In this document: piece after piece, positions 47,151-58,700 of the stretch
Position numbering within the stretch: the first letter of the stretch is position 1
Layout of the letters: the number at the start of each line of letters is the position of its first letter
Assembly: GCF_001659605.2 (NCBI RefSeq)
Contig: NC_035177.2
Location: forward strand, 32,132,136-32,196,135
DNA: 64,000 nt
DNA from: Manihot esculenta
Lineage: Eukaryota > Streptophyta > Magnoliopsida > Malpighiales > Euphorbiaceae
Direction: 5' to 3'
The notes under the pieces: model-generated
Database searches by the model: none
The model's input: the letters and a program-made list of their open reading frames with translations, nothing else
Told to the model about the DNA's origin: nothing
Position numbers and translations under genes: made by a program

Positions 47151-49566
47151 ATTTCGACTTTAATACTACTTAGTTCAAATTGACCATCCATCACTTTCAT
47201 TATTTTCATTCTCACGTATAGCTAATTCGATGATTATATATATTTTTATTATTATTATATTGTACAAGTCATTACCATTATTCTTGAATAACTTTTTTTT
47301 GGACTATTTAGAATACAAAAATAAGAAAATAAATAAATTCAATTGTCTAATTCTACTCTTAAATTTGGAGTTCAACCCTTTAATAATTATTTGAATGAAA
47401 TGGAAGGGGATAGTATTCTTTGGTGTTACAGCATTGTGTAAGAATATTAAGAGTGGACAGTTAAAGTCTTCTTGTATTTATAATGAGAAGATCAAGCAAA
47501 ATAAGAGATCCTACTGGAGATGGAAAGAGACATAATAAAAAAATTTGTATGGATAAAAAAAAAACAAAAGAATATTCATATTTATACGTACATTTATGTA
47601 TGTTTTTATTCAAAATTATATACGTGTTGTATTTTTTTATTTATAAATTATGTTTTTATTTAATTGCAAGCTAAATATAATATTTAAATATTCATATGGC
47701 CACTCGACAAGTGTAAATGAATAAGTCACTGATATATAATAAAAAAACCTATTTATAAATACACCAAATTACTCATCCTTTAATCGGGGAAATGCACTGG
47801 ATACTTTTATTGGTTTTCATTCAAATATTTTACAAGGTTTTGAACAAGTAATATTATACTCAATATTAAATTTTCATGGAAAAGTTATGAAACTTATATT
47901 ACCATATGGAAGATTATTACAAATTTCATTATTTATCTATGCCTGAAATAATATGATATGGAGTAATTAGTCTTAAATTTTACGACAGACTTGAATCGGC
48001 TCTAACTTTTGCTGCCGACGTTCGATAGAGACCCACGATAACTTTTTAAAAATGAAATTTCGAGACGCACGATTATAAAATTCGATATGGAATTTCTATC
48101 GTTTAGGAGGTCAATTTTGTATTTTAAATTTTTTTGGATATTTTAGGTATTTTTATAATTTTGCATATTAGGGTTTTATTTCTATTATAAATAGTTCTCT
48201 TGACTATTAGAAACACACTTTTCAATTTTTGAAAAATTTTAATAAGATTTTTCGTTTTTTAGTCTATCTTTTTTCTTATTTTATCTTAATCAAATGATAT
48301 TGGCTAAAACTACGGAATCTAAATATTCTTTTATCATAATGTTAAATGGCAAAAATTATTGATGATATAAAAAAAATAAAAGCTTGGTTAATTATGAAAA
48401 TTAACATCATGGAGAAAAAACTCCAACAATGCCATCAAAGGCAAGAGTTAGACTCAAAAGTCAAATAGGAGAACTCAAAATGTTAGTGGAGAACTCAAAA
48501 TGTTAGTGATGATGATTATTGTAATTTTATAAAATTTTTGCTAAATTATAACTTCATGGGGTTAATAATAAACTTTATATATTTTATTTATTATTTATTT
48601 GAATATTATTTTTAATAGATTATTTGTCACTGAATTTTTTAGTAATTTTTTTTTCAATACACAAGGTATTTTTTAAAAAAAAAATTATTGTGTATGTGAA
48701 AAATTATTGAACAAAAACGGCAGAGACACGTTGCTTCTCAATGTTTATTGAATTACACATATATGATAGTTTTTTTAAGTCACATTAATATTAATTAAAA
48801 ACCATTATTAAAAAATGTATGCTATGCAAACACTCACGTTTTCTCAATATTAATTATTAATCATTTTAAACATAAATACTATTTTAAGTTCATTATTTTT
48901 ATCCCATCATAAAAAAATCTTATTTATGTTATTGAGATAGTTAATTATTTATTGATAAAAAATAAATTAATATTTATTTAATATCATTTTTTATTAATTA
49001 ATTTATTAAATTTTAAATTAATAGTAATAAATAAATAAAAATATAACCAACCTAAAATCAATAATACTCTCCCTATTACTATACCATTAAAAAATAAATA
49101 AGAGAGAAAAAAAGTAACATTGTGATATTGAATAACAATTTCCATACATCTACAATGTACATAATGTTCTTTGATTATGCATATCAATAGTGATATTACA
49201 TCTTTATACCGCCTCCCGTGTGAATCTCTTAAATGATTTTGCCATGAGCTTGGTGTTAGAAAATATTATGAATTGAGATTATCTTTTGTCGTCGAAATAT
49301 TTAAATTTGGAGTGTAACCTTAAAATATAAATATATCAAAGTGACTAAATAAACCAATACAAGAAGACATATATTCCAGTCGTATAAAAGATGGACTAGA
49401 TGCATCCTAATGAAGCATATAATGTGTCACATACTCAAATTGTAATTTTTTCCGTTTAAATCACAATAAATTCATTTTACTATATTATATTATAATTATT
49501 ATATTTTTTACACTATGAAAAAATTATATGAAATTGACTTAAACATGTTTCATAAATTGACTTAAA
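47151..49566. other. AT-rich intergenic sequence between GLP-2 and the TRIM
   Basis: Mostly AT-rich. A more complex stretch at about 47990-48500 contains a direct repeat of GAGAACTCAAAATGTTAGTG and could be an old retroelement leader, but nothing diagnostic is seen. Confidence 0.45.
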
Positions 49567-49571
49567 CAAAT

Positions 49572-49765
49572 TGAAACAGCCGGACCCGAACTGTCCCAAA
49601 TAACTTTTGGACCCACTTTCTACTTGGTCCAAAATGGTTAATCAAGTTATTTAGTAGTTCTGTGCTAGCTATTATATACAATTCAATTTCCTTCAAATCT
49701 TCCGATGTGCGATGGATTTGTGCCGCAAATCCGCAAGCAAGCAGCTGAAGCTGCTGACTATCACA
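49572..49765 (-). repeat. 3' LTR of the TRIM
   Basis: Same sequence as 49902-50096 with about ten differences. It contains TATATAATAGC-type promoter-like sequence on the minus strand and a CACATCGG-like segment that resembles other plant TRIM starts. Confidence 0.9.
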
Positions 49766-49886
49766 CTCGGACCGAACCCTCGGATATTGTGGTTTGCTAG
49801 TACCTCGGGCGGCTCCACCTCGTCTCTCACGGGTAGCCCTTTCCTCGTAGGAACACTAGCTCTGCACAATTTGTCTGATCCAAGGT

Positions 49887-49899
49887 GGCTCTGATACCA
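49887..49899 (-). other. Primer-binding site of the TRIM
   Basis: Plus strand GGCTCTGATACCA is the complement of TGGTATCAGAGCC (initiator tRNA-Met type), two bases from the TRIM 5' LTR. Confidence 0.92.
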
Positions 49900-49901
49900 A
49901 T

Positions 49902-50096
49902 TGAAACAGCCGGGCCCGAACTGGCCCAAATAATTTTTGGACCCACTTTCCACTTGGCCCAAAATGGTTAACCCAAGTTATTTAGTAGTTCTGTGCTAGC
50001 TATTATATACAATTCAATTTCCTTCAAATCTTTCGATGTGGGATGGATTTGCGCCGCAAATCCGCAAGCAAGCAGCTGAAGCTGCGGACTATCACA
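49902..50096 (-). repeat. 5' LTR of the TRIM
   Basis: 195 bp and adjacent to the primer-binding site, hence the 5' LTR on the minus strand. Confidence 0.9.
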
Positions 50097-50101
50097 CAAA
50101 T

Positions 50102-50902
50102 ATTTGAGAATAAAATCTTAAGAAATAAAATATTTCTACACATCTAAAATATTTTATTACTAAAATATATTTCTACACATCTAAAAAAGAAACATAAATA
50201 TACTTTTATTTTATAATGCACATGTTAAAATTAAAATAAAAAGATAAGGATATAAAAACGTACTTGGAAAAGGAATGAAAATAGCAAAGCAATTTAAATT
50301 AATGACTAAGAAAATTTTACGGAGATGGAGAGCAAGCATAAATTTTTTAAGCAAAATAAGGAGAAGAAGTAGATAAAAGAGATCAGAAAGGGAAAATGAG
50401 CTGTGGATTAGCTTTAAAACTAAATTTGAGTAGGTTTAGGAGTCGATCATATATCGATTGTAGAGGTTCAGTACTCTTATCATGCCGTGTTCTATAATAT
50501 GACTGTTGAACATAACATGCATCTTGACTCGTCAATCGATGAGTCAATCAAGAATATACTCTGCACTCCTATCTCATTGATTGATGTAGTAAAAGTCTAT
50601 AACTATATTTAGTGCTTTAGATGCCAAATGTTGTCATATTAACTCATGCACCCATGCGCCTCAACGTTACACAAGAGCTATTTGTTTGACAATATAACTA
50701 TCGAACAATCTCTTTGTTCGAGAGTTACACCGTTTAACATACTTTTTCGACAGCTTAAAAAAGATTTTTGACTTATTAAGATTTTGAAAATATTTTTTAA
50801 ATATACGTGATTTTTAAAAAAAATTTAAAATCTTGCATGATTCAAAAAAAAGAAGGAAAACTCCCAAAGCATCACTTGGATGAGCTGATCATCAAGAAAT
50901 CA
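50102..50902. other. Intergenic sequence upstream of duplicated segment B
   Basis: AT-rich at first, more balanced at 50400-50720. No convincing gene; the short open frames have no recognisable motif. Confidence 0.5.
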
Positions 50903-51424
50903 ACACATAGGCTTTTGAGAGTTTCCCAGCAAAGCAGCCTCAGTTTCTACCTAGAGAACGGTTTCCCAGGTGACTCTATAGGACTCTTCTAGACTATGGC
51001 TATAGTTATTCACTTGATTTGATTCGGATCTTTATTATATATGACCCATATGATCGAGAAAATCCATTTTTGGAAAAATGTACAATTAATTAATTCTTAC
51101 ATTCACTGCTCAAAAATCACCATCATATCCGTCCAGTGCAGGTAATATCAATTGAGTGCAGACTTATAAGTACGTGGTTATACATACATATAACTTGGTT
51201 TTTGAAATTTTGGAAAAAAAAAAAAAGATATTGAGAATATCGCAGCGCCCACTTCCTTTGAAAAACGTAATCCAAATAATTGATCAAGAGGCTGCAAAAC
51301 ACCAATGAATATTCCTGACTATTTTCAAGTCAAAAAATGTGGCCATCAATGTGACATCATAGAGAAATTAGCAGTGAAGCAGTAGGTTTTTTTCTTTTCT
51401 TTTCTTTTTTTCCCTAGAAAAGTC

Positions 51425-51432
51425 TATAAATA
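51425..51432 (+). promoter_or_regulatory. TATA box of GLP-3
   Basis: TATAAATA, 90 bp before the ATG, with the same CATGCATCCATGCA RY-type context as GLP-2. Confidence 0.8.
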
Positions 51433-51514
51433 GCCATGCATCCATGCAAGATTATATATCCCCTCTTAACTAGCTTTACTTAAGTACTAAACACAGAATC
51501 CAAGCAAAACCACG

Positions 51515-52297
51515 ATGAAAGTTGCTAATTTCCTCGTAGCTCTCGCTGTCTTGGCTTTGGCTTCCTCCTTTGCCACTGCCTATGACCCCAGCCCACTCCA
51601 AGACTTCTGCGTAGCAACTAATGCCTCTAAATCTGCTGGTATGTATTTCGACTTCCTTTCTTTTTTTTCTCTTTTGAAGTTATCAATAATATTCTCTAAT
51701 TGAAAACTACATTTCTTTTATGCAGTGTTCCTGAATGGAAAGTTCTGCAAGGATCCAACGCGTGTTACAGCGGATGATTTCTTCTTTTCTGGGCTTAACG
51801 TAGCTGGAGACACCTCAAACCAGCTTGGAGTGCATATCAATATCATAGATGCCGATGTGATCCCAGGACTTAACACTAATGGGATTACATTAGTTCGAAT
51901 TGATTATGCAGCAAATGGTGGCCTAAATCCACCACACAATCACCCTCGAGCTGCAGAGATCCTCACAGTCTTGAAAGGAACAGTTTATGCAGGTTTTGTC
52001 ACTTCTAATCCTGACCATCGTCTTTTCGCCAAAGTTTTAAAGCCAGGAGATGTGTTTCTGTTTCCATTTGGGCTGATTCACTTCCAGTTGAATATTGGAA
52101 AAACCCCAGCAGTTGCTTTGGCTGCATTAACTAGCCAAAACCCAGGAGTGAATACAATAGCAAATGCAGTTTTTGGATCTGATCCACCCATTAACCCCAA
52201 TGTTCTGACCAAGGCATTCCATCTGGACAAAGATCTGGTGAGCAAGCTTCAAAAAGAACAATGGGTGGATCCATCAGAAAGCGATAGCTACAATTAG
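51515..52297 (+). CDS. GLP: Germin-like protein (GLP-3), two exons
   Basis: Near-identical paralogue of GLP-2. Exon 1 is 51515-51638, the intron 51639-51725, exon 2 51726-52297, giving 231 residues. Protein differences from GLP-2 are Val to Leu in the signal peptide, Thr38 to Ser (the glycosylation sequon becomes Asn-Ala-Ser and is kept) and Asn209 to Asp. All four metal ligands, both cysteines and both germin boxes are unchanged. The intron is slightly shorter because the poly-T run is reduced. It appears functional and secreted. Confidence 0.95.
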
Positions 52298-52369
52298 TTG
52301 ATGTGTGCGCGTGTGTTTGTGGCTGTTAATTTCCTCATTTTACCATCTTATTCTATAGAATGGTAACAA

Positions 52370-52375
52370 AATAAA
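52370..52375 (+). terminator. Polyadenylation signal of GLP-3
   Basis: AATAAA about 73 bp after the stop, conserved with GLP-2. Confidence 0.6.
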
Positions 52376-52680
52376 GAGAATGTGTTTCTGCCGCTAGCCG
52401 GCGATGTTGATTCATCATTTTGATATTCATTATTGTGATATTCTCCTCAAAGTTGCACCATTTCAAGTCTGTTTGTTTTCCTCATTTAATAAGAGAAATG
52501 TGTTTGTTTTATGAAAGAGATTCAAAATATGAACATATAATTTTAATTTCGTACAATCCCATTTTATATAAGTTTAAAATTGTCACTTCTTCTTATCCAA
52601 CTAATAATCTTTTATAAAATCAATCCAATATAATATAATAATAGACTCCAACTATGACTTGAATTTGAGATTCAAGACTA

Positions 52681-54240
52681 CCAAGTTGAAACTCACTATA
52701 TTAGTCTAATTATACCACTCATAGCTACCGTCCAAAGCAAAAGGTATTTTTAAATTCATGATGAATATTGAAAAGTTTACTTAAGCTCTCATTAATTTTT
52801 TTTTAATCTAACGAATCCCTCAAGTAAATAGATTTAAATAATTATACTATAAATCGATTAAAATGAAATCAAATTAAACAGGAAAAAAGTAATGTGACTT
52901 ACACATGATCAATGACCCCTCTCTCTCTCATTTGTGAATAGGATGATCTAATATGAACTCCATTTTCTCATATGCTCAAGAGAAGCAAAGTTGTAAGTAA
53001 TGGCTCATCTTCTTCTTCAAGTCATCTATCCATACTTGAATTTCAGACTCAATTCATTAATAAAAATAATAACTTTAGTTCATTCCCATATGAACTTATC
53101 CTTACCAACTATGTGATATGAGTTCTCTTCCCACTAGAACTCGTATGAAAACTCTGCAAATAACCTCACTAATTTTATAAATAAAAAAAATTAATTTAAT
53201 TGTTTAAAAGCTCATATTGGGCTCAATCCTTTAATAATCATTTGTAGCTTGATGTCTTCTCTCACATTTTTAGTTTGAAATATGACTCTTCATGCTACTT
53301 CATCCATTTCAAAGTTAAAGTTTTAGTTTGAAATAAGACTGTGATTTATTATTATTATTAACTAACACGTGTTTTTTTATTATAAAAGAATAAATGATTT
53401 GAATAAGAATAAATTATTAATTAAACAAATAAAATTATAGCAGTTTATAGAATTACCACAGCCAAACAAGAGTATAGTATGTACCATTTGCTGCATGATT
53501 TCCCAAACATGTCATACCAAAGCTATTCACTTTCCATTTAAGTTCATCCAATTGCTGAAAAGAGAAGGGAAACTTCTCCACCTCATGAAGCTTTTCTTCA
53601 TTCCATTCAGTTAATTCAGTAATAATACTGTTCAAAAAATAATTTTTAAAATAATACCTAATATGATGTTTTCTAAAAATATATATACATATATTTTTAA
53701 AATAATTAATTTAAAATATAAAATATATCTAAATTAATTTAAAAAATTTCCGGGTCCTAACTCAAACTTAGTCAAATCAAACTGAACATACTCAATTCAA
53801 TTTGATTTGAATTTCTTTAATTTAATTGGTATAATCTAACTATAAATTTTGATTTTTTTTTTTTTTTTGACCGAACCGATAGCAAAGAGACACATGAAAA
53901 TTTGGCATAAGCATTCAGCTTTTGGCGGGATGGGAAGAATGCAAATTCCAATTGTCTTTCTTTTTTTTTCTCTTGCTTTTTAAATACATCCGAAGTTTGA
54001 AATTGCCCTCTTTAGTATTCAAAAGGTGAAATTATCCAAAAAAAAAAAAATTATAAAAATTATCTGAAATTTGAATGCATTTCGTTGAAGCCTTCGGTTG
54101 AGTCTTCAATGAAATTATCAAGTCTTTGGTTCAATATTCAATATACATTTCATATGGTGAAGAATTGTTCAAAGCGGATGCACTAAATTAGTGAATTATA
54201 TAAAAACACCCACATGAAATATAATTATACGTATTTCGTA
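52681..54240. other. Intergenic sequence with one unrecognised minus-strand frame (53453-53635)
   Basis: Mostly AT-rich. The minus-strand frame of 60 residues (ITELTEWNEEKLHEVEKF, then KVNSFGMTCLGNHAANG) has less biased composition than its surroundings and may be an exon relic. I do not recognise it. Confidence 0.3.
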
Positions 54241-54470
54241 GGCTCCTATCACATCTAAAATTTCATAACACCAAGCGCTTTTTCTCTGGTAAACTAGTTT
54301 CCTTCTTGCTACCTGTAATCGACTCCTCTCTGTCCCATCCGGGCGGAGGAGAGCCTCTCCCTTCTACTGTCCGAGTAGTGAAGTTTTTTTTTTCACAGTA
54401 GATTCAGTGGAGATTTTGAAGGTAACTTTAGGTCTGTTGTTGTTCTTATGTTCTTGTTCCTGCTTTCTCT

Positions 54471-54524
<54 letters not shown>

Positions 54525-55045
54525 GGGTGTTTGATTTATATGCAAGTTGTGGAAGGTTTAGTTTCTTATCTGCTAGAAGCCACAAGCATACGGTAGAGAG
54601 AGGCAATACTATCCTTTATGGCAGATTATGTTCCTCTTCTCCTCTTTTCCGGAGATCATTTATTTGTGCTTCAGTATAGCTTCGATCTGTGGGTTTCGCT
54701 ATGAGAGGGTAAATATTTTCATCTTGTTGCTGATCATCTCTGAGACCATATATCCTGTTCTTCGTCTCTATTGGGCGGTTGATTCTTAAAGCGCATTGAG
54801 ATCGCTGAAGGGCTCCGTCAGCATCCTCTCTTCACATGGCAAACTTGAGACCTCCCCGGTGGTTCCATCCTCACTAAGCGTAGGAGTTTAGGGTTTTAGA
54901 TGAAATGGATTTTGCACTTCCTTGGGCTTTCTCTATTTGGGCTAGATGTTTAGTTTTTCTTTGAGCCTATTTCATATTTTGGGCTTAAAATCTTTTCCTC
55001 CATTAATGATAATCTACCTTCGACAAAAAAAACATAACAAAAACC
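54240..55045 (+). other. Possible degenerate retroposon around the homopolymer pair
   Basis: The sequence is more GC-balanced than its flanks and ends in CTACCTTCGACAAAAAAAACA. A terminal A-run after a CTTYGAC-like end is seen in some plant LINE-derived copies. No open frame with RT motifs is present, so this is tentative. Confidence 0.25.
54472..54527 (+). repeat. Homopolymer pair: T run of about 32 followed by G run of about 24
   Basis: An uninterrupted T tract is joined directly to an uninterrupted G tract. Either run could be mis-sized by sequencing. Confidence 0.9.
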
Positions 55046-55618
55046 AACCTGCTCAATTCATGAAAAACTAAATTTTATTTAAAATGACTAATTTTAAAAG
55101 AATTTTTTAAAAAATATTTCTAAATTTTATATTTAACAAAACTAATAATGCAAAAATTCAATTGTCTTTGTCAAATTTAATTTTAGATTTAACTGTAAAT
55201 CTTATTAAAATTATTAAGATTTTACAAAAAATATTTTCATTTAACACTATTTATATCAAAATTACTTGATTAACCCTTTAATAAATCATTTTATTTTTTT
55301 ATTTTTTATTTTTTATAATTTAAATTTTATTTTTTTATTTAACTGCTCTCTAAAAAATGTAATTTAATTTAATTTAATATTCACTATTAATATTTAATAC
55401 ATTTACAATTAACATTAAGAAATTTATTATTATGTTTAAAATTAATAAAAATGACAAATAAATTAAATTAATTTAAACTTATTAATAATTTATTTAATAT
55501 AAAAGAGTTTAATTAAATTTTATTACATTTAAATTAATTCTAAATAAATAAATTCTTTTATGAATATTGAATTCAATTTTTTTTTCTTATAAAAAATACA
55601 TGCCAAAGGACTAAAAAA
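55046..55618. other. AT-rich spacer between the germin cluster and the dehydrogenase gene
   Basis: A/T runs only, with no feature recognised. Confidence 0.55.
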
Positions 55619-55624
55619 TTTATT
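55619..55624 (-). terminator. Polyadenylation signal of the isocitrate dehydrogenase gene
   Basis: AATAAA on the minus strand, about 125 bases after the stop codon. Confidence 0.55.
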
Positions 55625-55747
55625 TCATTCATTTGATTAAGAAACTATGATTTGAATAGTCCTGCATGTCTAACACAGTATCTGTTATTTGCAAAAGAAT
55701 TATCCCATTTGTGGGAATTTCCCACAGGAAACAAGCTAAGGTCATGG

Positions 55748-58700
55748 TTAGACAACTGCAGGTTCCCGAAGCTTTGCCTCTAGATTCTGTGCAACAGCAA
55801 CAATAAATTCTTCGGTGTTCAAATAAAACTCTCTCGTCACCCTGCATGAATCAGCAATATATCTTTAAATTCTCAACAACTAAACAAATTCAACATAAAT
55901 GACTCGGAACAAAACATGATTAGAGATGGCATGTTCCGGCTGATTAGCTAACCACCGAACTAATGCACGTGCGAAATTGATCTACTTGCAGAAGTGAAAT
56001 ATAATCAAACAGCACTTCAATAGAATAATTAACTAAAATTTCATATCATCATGCTTAGATTACAGTACCAAACATGCACTAAGAACAAACTAATTCACTT
56101 TTACATGGATGGGAAAACCCATTTTGCCTCTGAACTTTTTGCGCTTTGCTATTGTTCCCCTGATTAATTATCCTTCTTATTAAGCTCTTCAACGTTTATT
56201 TTCATCATACTCCTACTTTTTTTCAGAGAATTAAACGTATGCACATCATGCACTATTTACAACGCATGAAGAAAGAAATTTGTACTTCAATTATTAATAA
56301 CTAAAAAGAAAACACAACAAAACCACCAAACCCCTTAGAGGTAAGGTATGGGTTTTTAAAGTACCAAGTATACAGGTGACTTGCATGGGAGCAAGTTTTG
56401 GAGGTTTGAAAATCCCAACTTCTCGAACAACGAATTTGGTGGGTTGGAAGGTTGTGATGCCTGACCTTATATTACCTTATTTTAAAAAAGCCCGTAAGCT
56501 CCTCCAGAGAGAGTTTTAACCACTATTGAGGAATGGTGTGCCTATTGAATCTTCTATCGAATCTTCCCAATCTCCAACAACGAGCTCAAAGGCGTCCTTC
56601 AACCACAAGATAATCTCGTGTATCTCCGGATGTCATACTTCTTTGCTTCATCATCTCAATTTATAAGGATTTGGTTTGGGGATAAAATCAAAGATGGTCT
56701 TCGGGTAAATCAAATCCCTACTTTTTCAATCAAATTTCTAATCTACCATGACCAATATCAGAACCTCATCCCTAATCTGCTAAGACAAGTATCTCAAACC
56801 CATTCCAAATCTCACATTACCGCAATCGCAACATGGGTTGCAAATCAAGAGGACGACTCACCTTGGAGAAGATATTTGGTCTTCAAATACATGGATTGCA
56901 CTTTGAACCACTAGACAAAATAATCGGTCTTTAACGACATGGTCTCAAGTGAGCGAGTTTTTAGAGAGAACAAATGAGTTTTTGCAAAGAAGGAAAAGCT
57001 GTGTTCTAAAGATTTCTTAAGAAACGTAATCAAAATCAGACACTTCTTTATTTCTCTGTCTATGTGCAGATGATAATGTCAAATATGCTTAAGATGTAAC
57101 TTCCCTAGCACATAACTTTACTGAAGTTCTTGGTGCATTTTAGTGAAATGATGGTGGTACACATTTTAGGACAGCAATTCTTTTGCTTTTGGATTTGCTG
57201 TTATCAAATGCCTTTCTAATAAGAAGCGAAGCCAAAAGCTTGTGTTAAAAAGACCAAGTATAAAGGGTGTATAAAGTCAAAGCCAAAGTAACTAATTGAT
57301 TAGTTTTAACCTTTCAACATTAGTTGGTCCAAGTCCAAAAAAACCCAAATTTCAGTGTTGCTGTTGCACTTAAGTTTCAGGTATGTTTGAATGTTTGATC
57401 CCAGTTTGGTTTCAGGTAGAGTTCATACTTCAAGTGCCAACCAGATGTCCAATTCCAATTGCCACTAGAGAACTGCGAAAAATCCTACATCTAATAAAAC
57501 ACAGTATAAAGGGTATATCAGGTGAAAAACCAATTAACTCATTTATTAATTCTCACCTTTTAACAATGCATGGTCCAAGCCCAAGATCAAAACTCAAATT
57601 TCATATGCATAGATTCTAACTCCAGCCTAATTATTCAAAATTCTAATACCTCGAAATGCCAAACTCTTTCAAATTGGTTGAAAAGGCTTGTTGTTGAGAG
57701 TATTGAGGGATACATAGGAATTTATTGAACTTGCTTCTGTCCTAATCTATTCAAATTAGGATTTTTTTAATGCTTTGATTCCTAATATTTAATTAAAGTC
57801 ATTAGTTAATTTATTATTATCTTATTAAAATTAAAAAGGGATGTGTTTAAAAATAAATGTTGGACTCCTCGATCAAAAACAATAATTTACAAGGCTCAAC
57901 AACGAAAACACAAAGTTGAATGGCTTTATTTCCCAACATGAACACACATAAAAGTTTTGGACATCAAGCCCTTGATCTCAAGCTGCAATTATTTGCTAGT
58001 GTATCTACTAAGCCAACCTAATTTAGTTTTTCTAAAATAATATATAATGAATTAAAGGGATATAATATAGATATTCCTAAGAAGCATCATAAAAATTATT
58101 CAAGGAAGCAAAATTCATGTAACGTGGCTCAAATTAAGCAGGGGATGGATACAAGATATCTAGATGATAGTGTCTAATTTCATCTATATGTATTTTCATC
58201 ACATAAATTATTTATGGGTATCTAGTGATCAATAGATTTCTAGTTGACATATTGGATAATCCCTTTCTCCTACTTACCCTATTACACTAAAATCTTCTCA
58301 TTCTTGGATCCAACACCTGTAATACCCGGCTAGACTCCGATATCGGAATTCCTACCGTCCGGTGGAATCTCGGATGTCGGAAACCTCTAGAAGAGTAAAA
58401 TCAAGTTTTCATAAAATGTTTTAATGTATTTTAAGGTTTTAAGTAAGAAAGAAATGGAGTTTTGAATGATAAAGCCCATGGAGGCATTTTCAGGTTCGGC
58501 CGCCGAACGTGGGATAATTTAGGGGGGCACGTTAGGCTTCCGAATGTGGCTCATGTTCGGCCGCCGAACATGCATGCGTTTTGGAGTCGCTTTCGGCTTC
58601 CGAAGGTGGCCTGGCTAACCACCTATAAAAGGACCCATGGCCGAAAATGGGTGAGCTTTCTCCCCTATTTTCGGCCAACGGTGAGTCCACGCTCTCCCAT

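Larger units (their letters stand above)
49572..50096 (-). mobile_element. TRIM: terminal-repeat retrotransposon in miniature, target duplication CAAAT
   Basis: Two direct repeats of 194-195 bp (49572-49765 and 49902-50096) bracket a 136-bp internal segment. The repeats run TGAAACAG...ATCACA on the plus strand (TG...CA on either strand). CAAAT at 49567-49571 and 50097-50101 is a perfect 5-bp target duplication. A primer-binding site next to the second repeat sets minus orientation. No protein is encoded, so movement depends on other elements' proteins. The LTRs lack a 5S-rRNA-like block, which argues against the Cassandra family. Confidence 0.93.
50903..52680 (+). repeat. Duplicated segment B carrying GLP-3
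   Basis: Partner of 45372-47150. Differences are concentrated in the promoter (a small insertion near 51055 and a shorter A-run near 51214) and in the 3' flank. The coding exons are nearly identical. Confidence 0.8.

Noticed and set aside
49572..50096. Cassandra-type TRIM with 5S rRNA promoter
   Set aside because: No 5S-like internal promoter block can be seen in either LTR.
54407..54679. A 90-residue Phe/Gly-rich frame
   Set aside because: It is the translation of the T and G homopolymers.
55629..55847. A 72-residue Cys-rich minus-strand frame
   Set aside because: Out of frame with the true last dehydrogenase exon ([15 protein letters not shown]), which overlaps it and splices correctly.
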